In this document: positions 1 through 7,544 of the stretch, piece after piece
How the letters are laid out: the number at the start of each line of letters is the position of its first letter
Numbering within the stretch: the stretch's first letter is position 1
Assembly (NCBI RefSeq): GCF_003384725.1
Contig: NZ_QNVV01000005.1
Span: 124,001 to 188,000, forward strand
Reading direction: 5' to 3'
DNA length: 64,000 nucleotides
Source of the DNA: Chryseobacterium pennipullorum
Lineage (GTDB): Bacteria; Bacteroidota; Bacteroidia; Flavobacteriales; Weeksellaceae
Program-made: the position numbers and the translations under genes
Notes under the pieces: model-generated
What the model was told of the DNA's origin: nothing
Database searches by the model: none
The model's input: only the letters and a program-made list of their open reading frames with translations

Positions 1-562
1 AATCCGTGGAAATATCACCCTCACCGGCGATATAGGTAACAACTTTGATTTCTTCAGCTACTTCCGGAAGTTTTGTGAAGAATTCAGCTTTTGCGTAGCT
101 CTCAACAATTTCCTGAGCAATTTCGTTACCGTTGTTAAATGCCTCCTTCAAACGGGTAGTATCCGCTTCATAGAGGAAAACCTGTGTTTTAAGAACGTTA
201 GCTGCCTCCTTGGCAATAGAAAGATCAGCTCCTAAAGCAAGATCAAGTAATACACCAATAGAAGGGCCACCTTTCATATGGGATAACAACTCAAAAGCAA
301 ACGCCGGTGATATTTCTTCTACTACGGATTCACCCAGAATGATCTCTTTTAGAAATTTGGCTTTCACTCCTGCTGCACTTGTTGTTCCGGGCAGTGTGTT
401 GTAAATGAAAAATTTAAGAGAATCCGTTCGGTCTGCATTACCTGAATCTTTAATTTGTGCGATAATTTCGCTTAGCAATTCAGCACCATCAATGGGCTTT
501 GGATGAAGCCCCTGGCTTTTTCTTTCTTCAATCTCTTTGATGTAATCCTTATAAATACTCAT
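1..562 (-). CDS. acnB: Aconitate hydratase B, N-terminal part (runs off window)
   Basis: Translating the minus strand from the ATG at 560-562 gives an uninterrupted frame to the window edge, beginning MSIYKDYIKEIEERKSQGLH. The start, the PKPIDGAELL segment and the later HMKGGPSIGVLLDLAL segment match the N-terminal HEAT-like domain of bacterial aconitase B, which isomerises citrate to isocitrate in the TCA cycle using a 4Fe-4S cluster. Only about 187 of the usual ~850-930 residues are present, so the cluster-binding cysteines lie outside. The gene points away from the WG-repeat gene. The best -7 candidate is far upstream, at 752-759 on the minus strand, implying a leader near 185 nt. Family identity is fairly sure from the N-terminus alone. 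Confidence 0.88.
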   Translation of the reverse strand, partial: MSIYKDYIKEIEERKSQGLHPKPIDGAELLSEIIAQIKDSGNADRTDSLKFFIYNTLPGTTSAAGVKAKFLKEIILGESVVEEISPAFAFELLSHMKGGPSIGVLLDLALGADLSIAKEAANVLKTQVFLYEADTTRLKEAFNNGNEIAQEIVESYAKAEFFTKLPEVAEEIKVVTYIAGEGDISTD

Positions 563-862
563 AATAGAAGTCTTTCATTTTAAAGGCAGATGTATAAAAA
601 CAGTAATTTCTGCTGTTGCTGCTTCCTGGTCAATTCAATTAAACATTTTGAGTTCCTGCATTTAAATATGCAATATGAACCGGAGTAAAGCAGGTATAAC
701 CTACACTTTTTTTAAAAGTTTTAAAATTATTAAACAATTCAAAATGTTGCCCAAATTTACGAAATTTTACTATTTTATCAGAATGAAATTATTTAGATTC
801 TTTATAAATATGAATTTGATAATTTCTATTTTTGGCCGTAATTTTGCAGTCAAATGACGAAT
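563..862. other. Divergent intergenic region acnB / WG-repeat gene
   Basis: About 300 bases without a convincing gene. It holds one -7 box for each flanking gene: a TAAATTTG on the minus strand (752-759) for acnB and a TAATTTTG on the plus strand (839-846) for the WG-repeat gene. A 60-codon plus frame inside it has no recognisable composition or family and is not called. Confidence 0.5.
816..846 (+). promoter_or_regulatory. Bacteroidetes-type promoter for WG-repeat gene
   Basis: TTG at 816-818 and TAATTTTG at 839-846, separated by 20 nt, fit the Bacteroidetes -33/-7 promoter (TTG, TAnnTTTG). The start site would fall near 852, which favours the ATG at 863 over the one at 854. Confidence 0.6.
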
Positions 863-1633
863 ATGAAAAATATCCTGAATGTTTTGTGCGTTTTTATTTC
901 GATTTCTGTTTTCTCCCAGACAAAATCTGTGAAGAAAATTGCCGTAAAAAATGGAGCAAAAAATACAGTGAAAAAGGGCAATGCAACGGCTAAGCCCAAT
1001 CCCGATCTTGTGGTGATCAATGAAGATCTTCCGGTTCTGATTCCGAAAAAGAAAGGGGATCAGTTCGGATACGTAAACCAGAATGGGAAATTTATTATTC
1101 AGCCTGAATACCATATTGCTGTATTTTTTTATGAGGATTGTAACCTCCTGAATTCCCCAAATGAAAAAGTAAGGAAATTTGGAAAAGCAGAATATGCAAC
1201 CGTAGAAAAAGATATGATTTCCTATCGGGTAGATAAGACAGGAAAAAGAGTATACCGTTTTAAAGATTCGGATCTTGGGAAATGCAGGTTTGAGGAATAT
1301 AAGCAGCAGCTGTTTCAGGCATATGTCCTGAATGGTTTTTATGGAATCATTGAAAAATCCAAATTTGTAAATGCAGCAGACTACAGGCAGTATCAGCTGT
1401 ATCCCCAGTATGAATATCTGTATATCATGGAGGGCGATGATGTTGCCAATCCGATGGTCGTGGCTTCCCATAATGATAGATTTGGGGTGATTGATGTCAA
1501 CAATAAGATTATTATTCCTTTCGAATATTCCAATATCAAAAGAAATTTCAGCTGGAAGCTGGGAAAAATGTTTGAGGTAACGAAAGACGGTAAAAACTAC
1601 TATTACATCGATGCCAACAATAAGACATACTAA
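863..1633 (+). CDS. Secreted WG-repeat protein
   Basis: A protein of about 256 residues with a signal peptide (KNILNVLCVFISISVFSQ) and WG/KWG-type repeats. Two are clear: FGYVNQNGKFIIQPEY near residues 70-85 and FGVIDVNNKIIIPFEY near residues 213-228. This family folds into beta-hairpin units, is common in Bacteroidetes exported proteins, and usually has no known activity. The ATG at 863 is preferred over 854 because it places the charged MKN start directly before the hydrophobic core and fits the promoter. It appears monocistronic. A long antisense frame covers the same DNA but is a shadow. Confidence 0.75.
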   Translation: MKNILNVLCVFISISVFSQTKSVKKIAVKNGAKNTVKKGNATAKPNPDLVVINEDLPVLIPKKKGDQFGYVNQNGKFIIQPEYHIAVFFYEDCNLLNSPNEKVRKFGKAEYATVEKDMISYRVDKTGKRVYRFKDSDLGKCRFEEYKQQLFQAYVLNGFYGIIEKSKFVNAADYRQYQLYPQYEYLYIMEGDDVANPMVVASHNDRFGVIDVNNKIIIPFEYSNIKRNFSWKLGKMFEVTKDGKNYYYIDANNKTY

Positions 1634-1765
1634 AGCTGTAAGCAGTGGGAACGATGACCTCGGCAGGTATAGGGTTTCCAGGATACTTCCGATCCGATAA
1701 AACTGATGGTCACCAATACCTGCATCCGCCAACTCACTACCTGTTTCCATCTCACATTTTTTTTG

Positions 1766-1773
1766 TAATTTTG
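1766..1773 (+). promoter_or_regulatory. -7 box upstream of TPP riboswitch
   Basis: TAATTTTG matches TAnnTTTG and lies 8 nt before the aptamer, so the transcript would start almost exactly at the riboswitch 5' end. No clear TTG -33 element is seen. Confidence 0.55.
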
Positions 1774-1780
1774 CGGCTGA

Positions 1781-1855
1781 AATAAAGGGGTGCTTTAACA
1801 GGCTGAGATAATACCCAATGAACCTGGAACAGGTAATGCTGTTTAGGGAATTTTG
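1781..1855 (+). promoter_or_regulatory. TPP (thiamine pyrophosphate) riboswitch, THI element
   Basis: The conserved TPP aptamer blocks occur in order: GGGGTGC (1787-1793), CTGAGA (1803-1808), ACCC (1812-1815), GAACCTG (1820-1826), AGGTAATGC (1831-1839) and TAGGGA (1844-1849). Such elements bind thiamine pyrophosphate and lower expression of thiamine genes. This one controls the TonB-dependent receptor beginning about 100 nt downstream. A segment just before the start codon (GCCCCTTTTATT, 1938-1949) is nearly complementary to the aptamer's 5' strand (AATAAAGGGG, 1781-1790), a possible part of the expression platform. A small hairpin, TGTAAC/GTTACA, lies between them. Confidence 0.93.
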
Positions 1856-1955
1856 AAAATGGACCAGGAGAACGGTTTCACAATACCCATTCTCATTAAG
1901 AACTGTAACAGCAGTAAATGGTTACATTGTTTAATCCGCCCCTTTTATTCATTAA

Positions 1956-4109
1956 ATGCTAAAGATTTATAGAATGAAAGGTTTATTTTTTTTAGGGCTT
2001 AGTGTAGGCTCGGTAGCTTTTATACAGGCTCAGAATAAGGATTCTCTCAAGGTCAGAGAGATTGAAGCGGTAAGCTTTACCAAAAGACTTCCGGTAGCGA
2101 AGGAAATCATTAATGTACAGAAAGATTTAGACGGTAGAAATATGGGGCAGGATCTTCCTATCCTTTTGAAAAATCAAACGTCAGTTATTTCTACCTCAGA
2201 TGCCGGAAACGGGGTGGGTTATACAGGGATCAGGATTCGTGGGGTAGCCGGAAGAGGAATCAATGTTATGATGAACGGAGTACCGTTTAATGATGCAGAA
2301 AGCCAGGGCGCTTTTTTTGTCAATGTTCCTGATTTGACAAGTTCCGCATCGCAGATTGTCATACAGAGAGGGGTGGGAACTTCTAATAACGGTGCCTCCT
2401 CTTTTGGGGCTAGCATTAATGTTATTTCCAAAGATCCTGAGGATACATTTTATTTTAAAACAGATGATAGTTACGGATCATTCAATACCTATAAATATTC
2501 TGCGGAAATAGGAACCGGGAAATTCTGGAAAAACAGACTTTCTGTGATGGGTAGATACTCTCATATTCATTCCGACGGATATATCGACAGAGCTTCCACC
2601 AACCTGCATTCCTACAATTTTACCGCTTTATTCGAAGAAGGAAAAACCAGATTACGATTGATGGCATTTGGAGGAAAAGAAAGGACCTACCAGGCCTGGA
2701 ACGGAATCAGCAGAAAAACATGGGAAACTGACCCGAAGTACAATTCTGCGGGAGAATATACTGATCTCTTTACCGGGGAGACAAAATTTTATGATGGCGA
2801 AACCGACAATTATCGCCAGAACCACTACCAATTTCTTTGGGAACAAAAATTCAATGATACATGGAATTTAGAAACCACCTTACATTATACCAGAGGAAAA
2901 GGATATTATGAAAATTATACCAGAGTGGATGAAACAGATGGTGATGCTATCCATTACTCTAACTATAATCTGACCGCACCGATTGTAAATGGCGCTCCTG
3001 TTGACAGAACAGACTTCATCAGAAAAAAATGGTTGGATAATCATTTCTATGGACTGATTTCTACCCTTTATGGAAGATTTGAAAATATGGATCTTAATTT
3101 CGGCGTAGTGGCCAACCAATACTATGGTAAGCATTTTGGAAATGTTACCGGTGTCTATTTTCCTCAAATTGATGAGTACGAATATTACAGAGGACGTTCT
3201 GTAAAAAGTGAAGCAGCAGGGTTCGCAAAAGCTTTGGTAAGATTGAACAATTTTGAATTTTTCGGAGATTTGCAGCTGAGAGCAATTAATTATGATACAA
3301 AGATCCTGTTGGATGGTGATGGTGAAGGAGGAAATATCAAGAAGGACTGGTTGTTCTTTAATCCTAAAGCAGGAGTGAACTACAAAATAGGAAACGGAAA
3401 GATATTTTTATCCTATGCTCATGCCCATCGTGAACCCAACAGGGATGATCTAACTGCAGATAACAGGGTAAAGGCGGAAAAACTTCATGATTTTGAGGCC
3501 GGATTGGAGAAGCAATTCGGATTCCTGTCTGTAACAGCAAACTTATACTACATGTACTATGTGAATCAGCTGGTACTCAATGGACAGTTGAATAATGTAG
3601 GAGCATTTATCAGAACAAACTCAGGGAAAAGTTACAGACGAGGAATTGAGATCGGTTTGCTGGCCAAATTATCCAAACAATGGGAGGTTTCCGGAAATGT
3701 GAGTTTGAGCCAGAACAGAAATATCGACTTCAATATGAAGAACAAGAAAGAGGTTAAAAATCTGGGAAATACACAGATTTCGTTTTCTCCGGATGTTGTT
3801 GCCAATTTAGGGATAACCTTTAAACCTGTCCATAATTTCCAGTTTGCTTTAATGAACCAGTATGTCGGCAAGCAGTATCTGGATAATACGGAAGATAAAA
3901 ATGTACAACTTAAGGATTATATCGTGACAGACTTTAATGCGCAATATCATTTTAAAATTGCAAAAAATGAAGTGGCTTTGAAGTTACTGGTGAATAATCT
4001 CTTTAATAAAAAATATGTAAATAACGGAGCCGTATATAGTGGTGAGCCGTATTACTTTTCACAGGCGGGAACCAACTTTATGTTTGGGATCAGCTGGAAG
4101 ATTCAGTAG
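1956..4109 (+). CDS. TonB-dependent outer membrane receptor, predicted thiamine uptake
   Basis: A receptor of about 717 residues: signal peptide (GLFFLGLSVGSVAFIQAQ), plug domain around residues 45-155 (GIRIRGVAGRGINVMMNGV then VQRGVGTSN-like strands), then a long aromatic-rich beta-barrel reaching the C-terminus. There is no carboxypeptidase-like N-terminal extension. The upstream TPP riboswitch strongly suggests that it carries thiamine or a precursor across the outer membrane, as described for TPP-regulated receptors of Bacteroidetes. The start is either 1956 or the ATG at 1974; the latter gives a tighter signal peptide (MKGLFF). It is followed by a strong terminator and is probably monocistronic. 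Confidence 0.88.
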   Translation: MLKIYRMKGLFFLGLSVGSVAFIQAQNKDSLKVREIEAVSFTKRLPVAKEIINVQKDLDGRNMGQDLPILLKNQTSVISTSDAGNGVGYTGIRIRGVAGRGINVMMNGVPFNDAESQGAFFVNVPDLTSSASQIVIQRGVGTSNNGASSFGASINVISKDPEDTFYFKTDDSYGSFNTYKYSAEIGTGKFWKNRLSVMGRYSHIHSDGYIDRASTNLHSYNFTALFEEGKTRLRLMAFGGKERTYQAWNGISRKTWETDPKYNSAGEYTDLFTGETKFYDGETDNYRQNHYQFLWEQKFNDTWNLETTLHYTRGKGYYENYTRVDETDGDAIHYSNYNLTAPIVNGAPVDRTDFIRKKWLDNHFYGLISTLYGRFENMDLNFGVVANQYYGKHFGNVTGVYFPQIDEYEYYRGRSVKSEAAGFAKALVRLNNFEFFGDLQLRAINYDTKILLDGDGEGGNIKKDWLFFNPKAGVNYKIGNGKIFLSYAHAHREPNRDDLTADNRVKAEKLHDFEAGLEKQFGFLSVTANLYYMYYVNQLVLNGQLNNVGAFIRTNSGKSYRRGIEIGLLAKLSKQWEVSGNVSLSQNRNIDFNMKNKKEVKNLGNTQISFSPDVVANLGITFKPVHNFQFALMNQYVGKQYLDNTEDKNVQLKDYIVTDFNAQYHFKIAKNEVALKLLVNNLFNKKYVNNGAVYSGEPYYFSQAGTNFMFGISWKIQ

Positions 4110-4201
4110 CTGGTTAAAAAAATAAATAAGGGAATTGACAAATTTACCCTCAAAGAGATTGAGGATAATGAATGGTATCCCCATTTTAATAAAGAATAAT
4201 C

Positions 4202-4228
4202 AAAAGACTGTTTCGGCAGTCTTTTTTT
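4202..4228 (+). terminator. Rho-independent terminator after TonB receptor
   Basis: Perfect 9-bp stem AAAAGACTG (4202-4210) / CAGTCTTTT (4217-4225) with a six-base loop, running into a T tract. Confidence 0.85.
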
Positions 4229-4267
4229 ATATCACATTAAATGTATTTAAAAGTCATGAAAAAGTTA

Positions 4268-4275
4268 TAAATTTG
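4268..4275 (+). promoter_or_regulatory. -7 box for HU-like gene
   Basis: TAAATTTG ends only 7 nt before the ATG at 4283, implying an extremely short or absent leader. Confidence 0.45.
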
Positions 4276-4282
4276 CCACCAA

Positions 4283-5035
4283 ATGAATATTTCAGCATAC
4301 ATTTTAGAATACTTAAAACAATTTGGAACTGCCACGGTTCCAGGCTTTGGCGTGTTTTCCCTGAAAAACTCCAAGGCAATAATCAATTCTGAAAACGGAA
4401 GTATCCTGCCTCCGGCCAGTCAGATTGATTTTACGATTGATTATGAAGTGAAAGCTGATGAGCTTACTGCTTTTATTGCGGCCGAGAAACAAATGTCTTT
4501 GGAAGCTTCAAGAAGCGACCTGAAGATCCAGACTGATTTTTGGAAAAAAAAGCTCCAGGCTGAACAGATTCTGGAAATTCAAAATCTTGGGACCATTTTC
4601 ACGGAAGAAGGTCACACTCATTTTAAGGGAAAAAGAGTGGAATCAGGACGACCTGATTTTTACGGATTGGAAGAGATCAGACTCTCAGATATCAATAACG
4701 GAGAAAAAGTGAATGCCTCGGAAAACCGTGAAAAAGATTATAAGTTCAAGAAAACCATTCTGTGGACTTTCCTGCTTGTCCTTCCGGTTCTGGGGATTCT
4801 GTATCTGGCGTTTACCCAACAGGAGCTTCTGTTCGGAAAAAAATCTTTCGATAAAGTTTCTGTACAGACTTCTACACACAGAATTGTAAAAGATACCGTA
4901 AAAGTATTGGCCCATACTCCGGAAGTTCCGGTTTCAGATTCTCTGAAAAAAGACTCATTACAAAAACCCGCCGGAAAAGAAACAAAGACAATTCCGGCTG
5001 CCCGAAACAACACTAAGACCCAATGGCAAAAATAA
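4283..5035 (+). CDS. HU-CCDC81-like domain protein with one membrane segment
   Basis: 250 residues. The N-terminal ~110 residues (YILEYLKQFGTATVPGFGVF, later LEIQNLGTIF) match the HU-like fold of the bacterial HU-CCDC81 family, two tandem HU-type units. A single transmembrane helix follows at about residues 154-176 (TILWTFLLVLPVLGILYLAF), then a Ser/Lys/Thr-rich tail of ~70 residues. Relatives in Bacteroidetes often end in a SPOR peptidoglycan-binding domain; none is recognisable here. The family may link DNA or septum to the envelope, but its role is not established. It overlaps the next gene by 13 bases, so the two are co-translated. Confidence 0.75.
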   Translation: MNISAYILEYLKQFGTATVPGFGVFSLKNSKAIINSENGSILPPASQIDFTIDYEVKADELTAFIAAEKQMSLEASRSDLKIQTDFWKKKLQAEQILEIQNLGTIFTEEGHTHFKGKRVESGRPDFYGLEEIRLSDINNGEKVNASENREKDYKFKKTILWTFLLVLPVLGILYLAFTQQELLFGKKSFDKVSVQTSTHRIVKDTVKVLAHTPEVPVSDSLKKDSLQKPAGKETKTIPAARNNTKTQWQK

Positions 5036-5565
5036 AAAAAGCGTCAGAGTCCCTGACCATTATGACCAATATTGTTCTTCCGAACGAAACCAATTCTTTA
5101 AGAAACCTTTTTGGGGGTGAACTTTTAGCGAAAATGGACCGATGCGCGTCTATTTCTGCTGCAAGACATTGCGAAAGAAGAGTGGTAACTGCTTCTGTAA
5201 ATCACGTTTCATTCAATCACCCGATTCCGGAAGGCGGGGTAGTGGTATTGGAATCTAAAGTTTCCCGAGCATTTTCTACCTCTATGGAGGTGTATGTAGA
5301 TGTTTGGTCTGACGATCCGATTAATCAGAAAAAAATTCATACCAATTCAGGGATCTATACCTTTGTGGCGGTAGATGAATTCAACCGGCCAATTCCAATT
5401 CCTGATATGGTCCCGGAAACCGAAGAAGAAAAAGAAAGATATGCTGCAGCATTCCGTAGAAAAGAACTTTCATTAATCCTTTCCGGAAGAATGAAACCAT
5501 TGGAATCTGTAGAACTTAAAAAACTATTCCAGGAGCCACAGGAACCGACGAAGGACAAAAAATAA
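5023..5565 (+). CDS. Acyl-CoA thioesterase, hot-dog fold (YciA/BFIT type)
   Basis: 180 residues. The NSLRNLFGGELLAKMDRCAS stretch near residues 22-41 is the active-site helix signature of cytosolic acyl-CoA hydrolases, in which the Asp of MD acts. These enzymes hydrolyse acyl-CoA to free acid and CoA. The C-terminal ~40 residues are charged. The ATG lies inside the end of the preceding HU-like gene. It is unlikely to belong to the distant pigment cluster, and general fatty-acyl-CoA turnover is the simpler reading. Confidence 0.85.
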   Translation: MAKIKKASESLTIMTNIVLPNETNSLRNLFGGELLAKMDRCASISAARHCERRVVTASVNHVSFNHPIPEGGVVVLESKVSRAFSTSMEVYVDVWSDDPINQKKIHTNSGIYTFVAVDEFNRPIPIPDMVPETEEEKERYAAAFRRKELSLILSGRMKPLESVELKKLFQEPQEPTKDKK

Positions 5566-5576
5566 AAATATATAAA

Positions 5577-6052
5577 CACTAATAACACAAATATTCGGCA
5601 CAAATTTTCACAAATGATTTGTGCTGGGAAAAATGAAAAAAAATAATACAGTGGATATTTCAGAAAATGATATTTCAAGACTTGTTTACGAGGCAGGATA
5701 TCATGTTCATAAGGCTTTAGGTCCAGGACTTTTGGAAAGTGCTTATGAAGAATGTTTATTCTATGAACTGAATAAACATGATATTCTTGTTGAAAGGCAA
5801 AAACCGATGCCATTGATGTATGAAGAAGTGAAGTTAGATATTGGTTACAGACTTGATTTTTTGATTGAGAAAAAATTTGTCTTAGAAATTAAATCTATAG
5901 AATCATTGAATGATATTCATTTGGCTCAAATACTTACCTATCTTAGATTAAGTAACTGTAAACTTGGAATGCTGATTAACTTTAATACAATTCAATTCAA
6001 AAACGGAGTAAAAAGAGTTATCAACGGAATATTATAATTCGTGTTATTTGTG
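5577..6052. repeat. Inverted repeat pair bracketing the GxxExxY gene
   Basis: CACTAATAACACAAAT (5577-5592) and ATTCGTGTTATTTGTG (6037-6052) are inverted copies matching at 14 of 16 positions. They enclose one gene and little else. This suggests that the GxxExxY gene is a discrete insertable unit; no transposase is present. Confidence 0.5.
5633..6037 (+). CDS. GxxExxY family protein (PD-(D/E)XK-like)
   Basis: About 134 residues. It carries the defining GPGLLESAYEE motif near residues 30-40 and a nuclease-like core with LDFLIEKKFVLEIKS, where the Asp and the E-x-K triplet resemble a PD-(D/E)XK active site. The family is widespread in Bacteroidetes and its biological role is unknown. An ATG at 5633 gives MKKNNTVD; a GTG at 5621 in the same frame is less likely. 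The gene sits alone between an acyl-CoA thioesterase and a dehydrogenase, and is framed by a 16-bp inverted repeat. Confidence 0.8.
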   Translation: MKKNNTVDISENDISRLVYEAGYHVHKALGPGLLESAYEECLFYELNKHDILVERQKPMPLMYEEVKLDIGYRLDFLIEKKFVLEIKSIESLNDIHLAQILTYLRLSNCKLGMLINFNTIQFKNGVKRVINGIL

Positions 6053-6073
6053 AATTAATTTGTGTCAAAAACT

Positions 6074-7003
6074 ATGAAAATACTTCTTTTAGATAAAAAT
6101 CATCCTCTTATCACTGAGCAGCTTCTCGCCAAGAACTTCATACTGGAAGAGGATTTTACATCGTCCTATGATGAGGTTTGTGATAAAATTGCGAATTACG
6201 ATGGAATTATTATAAGAAGTCGTATTCCTTTAGATGAAAATTTTCTGGAAAAAGCTGAAAATCTGAAATTTATTGCACGGGTAGGAGCAGGAATGGAAAA
6301 TATAGACATTCCCGTAGCTGAAAGACTGGGTATTCAATTGATCAATTCTCCTGAAGGAAACAGGGATTCTGTAGCAGAACATGTCGTAGGAATGTTGTTG
6401 GTGATAATGAACCGGCTTTTTATTGCTTCCCAGGAAGTGAAAAGCGGGATATGGAAAAGGGAAGAGAACAGAGGCGACGAACTGATGGGGAAAACAGTGG
6501 GGCTCATCGGATATGGAAATATGGGAAAAGCTACTGCTAAAAGACTGTCTGGATTTGGGTGCAAGGTAATCTTTCACGACATTCTTCCGGGTCTTTCTGA
6601 TGACTATGGAACACAGGTTTCACTGGAAGAATTAAAACAGTCTGCAGAGGTTGTAAGTTTACACATCCCCTTGACTTCGGAGACGCATTACCTTATTGAT
6701 GAAGCATTTATTTCCGGGATGAAAAATGACTTCTATTTCGTGAACACAGCCAGAGGTAAAAATGTAAAAACGAAAAGTTTAGTAGAAGCTTTGAAATCAG
6801 GAAAAGTAAAAGGAACATGTTTAGATGTTTTGGAATACGAAAAGTCTTCTTTTGAAAACCTTGAAACAGAAAATGAAGATTTAAAATATCTTTTGGAATC
6901 CGAAAAAGCAATTGTTACTCCACACATCGCAGGATGGACCCATCAAAGTAAAGAAAAACTGGCGCAATTTATTGTGGATAAAATTCTTGCTTCCCATACA
7001 TAA
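6074..7003 (+). CDS. D-2-hydroxyacid dehydrogenase (SerA-like)
   Basis: About 309 residues. It has an NAD-binding Rossmann motif GLIGYGNMGKA near residues 140-150, the substrate-binding RVGAGMENID (Arg), a Glu in the LDVLEYE region and the catalytic His in TPHIAGWTHQS. It belongs to the family of phosphoglycerate dehydrogenase and related NAD-dependent oxidoreductases. It lacks the C-terminal ACT domain of long SerA, so it could be a short PGDH or another D-2-hydroxyacid dehydrogenase. The ATG at 6074 is preferred over the in-frame GTG at 6062. Confidence 0.82.
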   Translation: MKILLLDKNHPLITEQLLAKNFILEEDFTSSYDEVCDKIANYDGIIIRSRIPLDENFLEKAENLKFIARVGAGMENIDIPVAERLGIQLINSPEGNRDSVAEHVVGMLLVIMNRLFIASQEVKSGIWKREENRGDELMGKTVGLIGYGNMGKATAKRLSGFGCKVIFHDILPGLSDDYGTQVSLEELKQSAEVVSLHIPLTSETHYLIDEAFISGMKNDFYFVNTARGKNVKTKSLVEALKSGKVKGTCLDVLEYEKSSFENLETENEDLKYLLESEKAIVTPHIAGWTHQSKEKLAQFIVDKILASHT

Positions 7004-7058
7004 ATAAATCTTCTTCAATTGTTATTATGTATCTTTATAGGTAAATAATCATGAAATT

Positions 7059-7421
7059 ATGACCTGGACTCCTATAACAATTGAAGAAATTTTTGAAATG
7101 ATTCATTCAACAGAAAATGATCTACATGGTGATTTTTTGAATTTTTGGGATTTAATCAGAATAGATCCTGAAAAGTGGGTTGAAGAAGAGTATGGGAATG
7201 AAGGTGGTGGATTTTGGGTTGTTGCACTTATCGGAAGAAAAGTGATCTATTATAATGATATTGAGGAAGGTTTTAATATCTCGAATTATACAATCTATGG
7301 CACAATTGATGACTATGTTTGTAATCAGGATGATTTACAGTGTGCTATGATGAATTTATTTGGTCTTATTACATTTGGAGGAAGGATAATAGGACAAGCC
7401 GGACCGCCAGTAAATTTGTAA
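7059..7421 (+). CDS. Small acidic protein, unknown; possible orphan immunity-type protein
   Basis: 120 residues, strongly acidic, no signal peptide or membrane segment. The central GGGFWVVALIGRKVIYYND and the segment ending YTIYGTIDDY look like a compact cytosolic alpha/beta domain of the kind often found among toxin-immunity genes. I do not recognise a named family with certainty. No toxin gene is adjacent, and a terminator overlaps its stop codon, so it is a single-gene unit. The immunity reading is inference only. Confidence 0.5.
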   Translation: MTWTPITIEEIFEMIHSTENDLHGDFLNFWDLIRIDPEKWVEEEYGNEGGGFWVVALIGRKVIYYNDIEEGFNISNYTIYGTIDDYVCNQDDLQCAMMNLFGLITFGGRIIGQAGPPVNL

Positions 7422-7442
7422 AAAGGCAAATTCGCCTTTTCA
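7421..7442 (+). terminator. Terminator after the 120-residue protein
   Basis: AAAAGGC (7421-7427) pairs with GCCTTTT (7434-7440) across a six-base loop. It starts on the last base of the stop codon. Confidence 0.7.
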
Positions 7443-7544
7443 TTTCTCTTTTCTTTTTATTTATGTTAAATAATTCATAATGTCACTCTCATATTTACTA
7501 TTTATTTTTGACTTTTATTAAATTGCCGCTCATTTTTGAATCTA

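Noticed and set aside
770-1750. 326-codon minus-strand frame opposite the WG-repeat gene
   Set aside because: It lies fully antisense to a gene with signal peptide, repeats and promoter. Its own protein is low-complexity and family-less.
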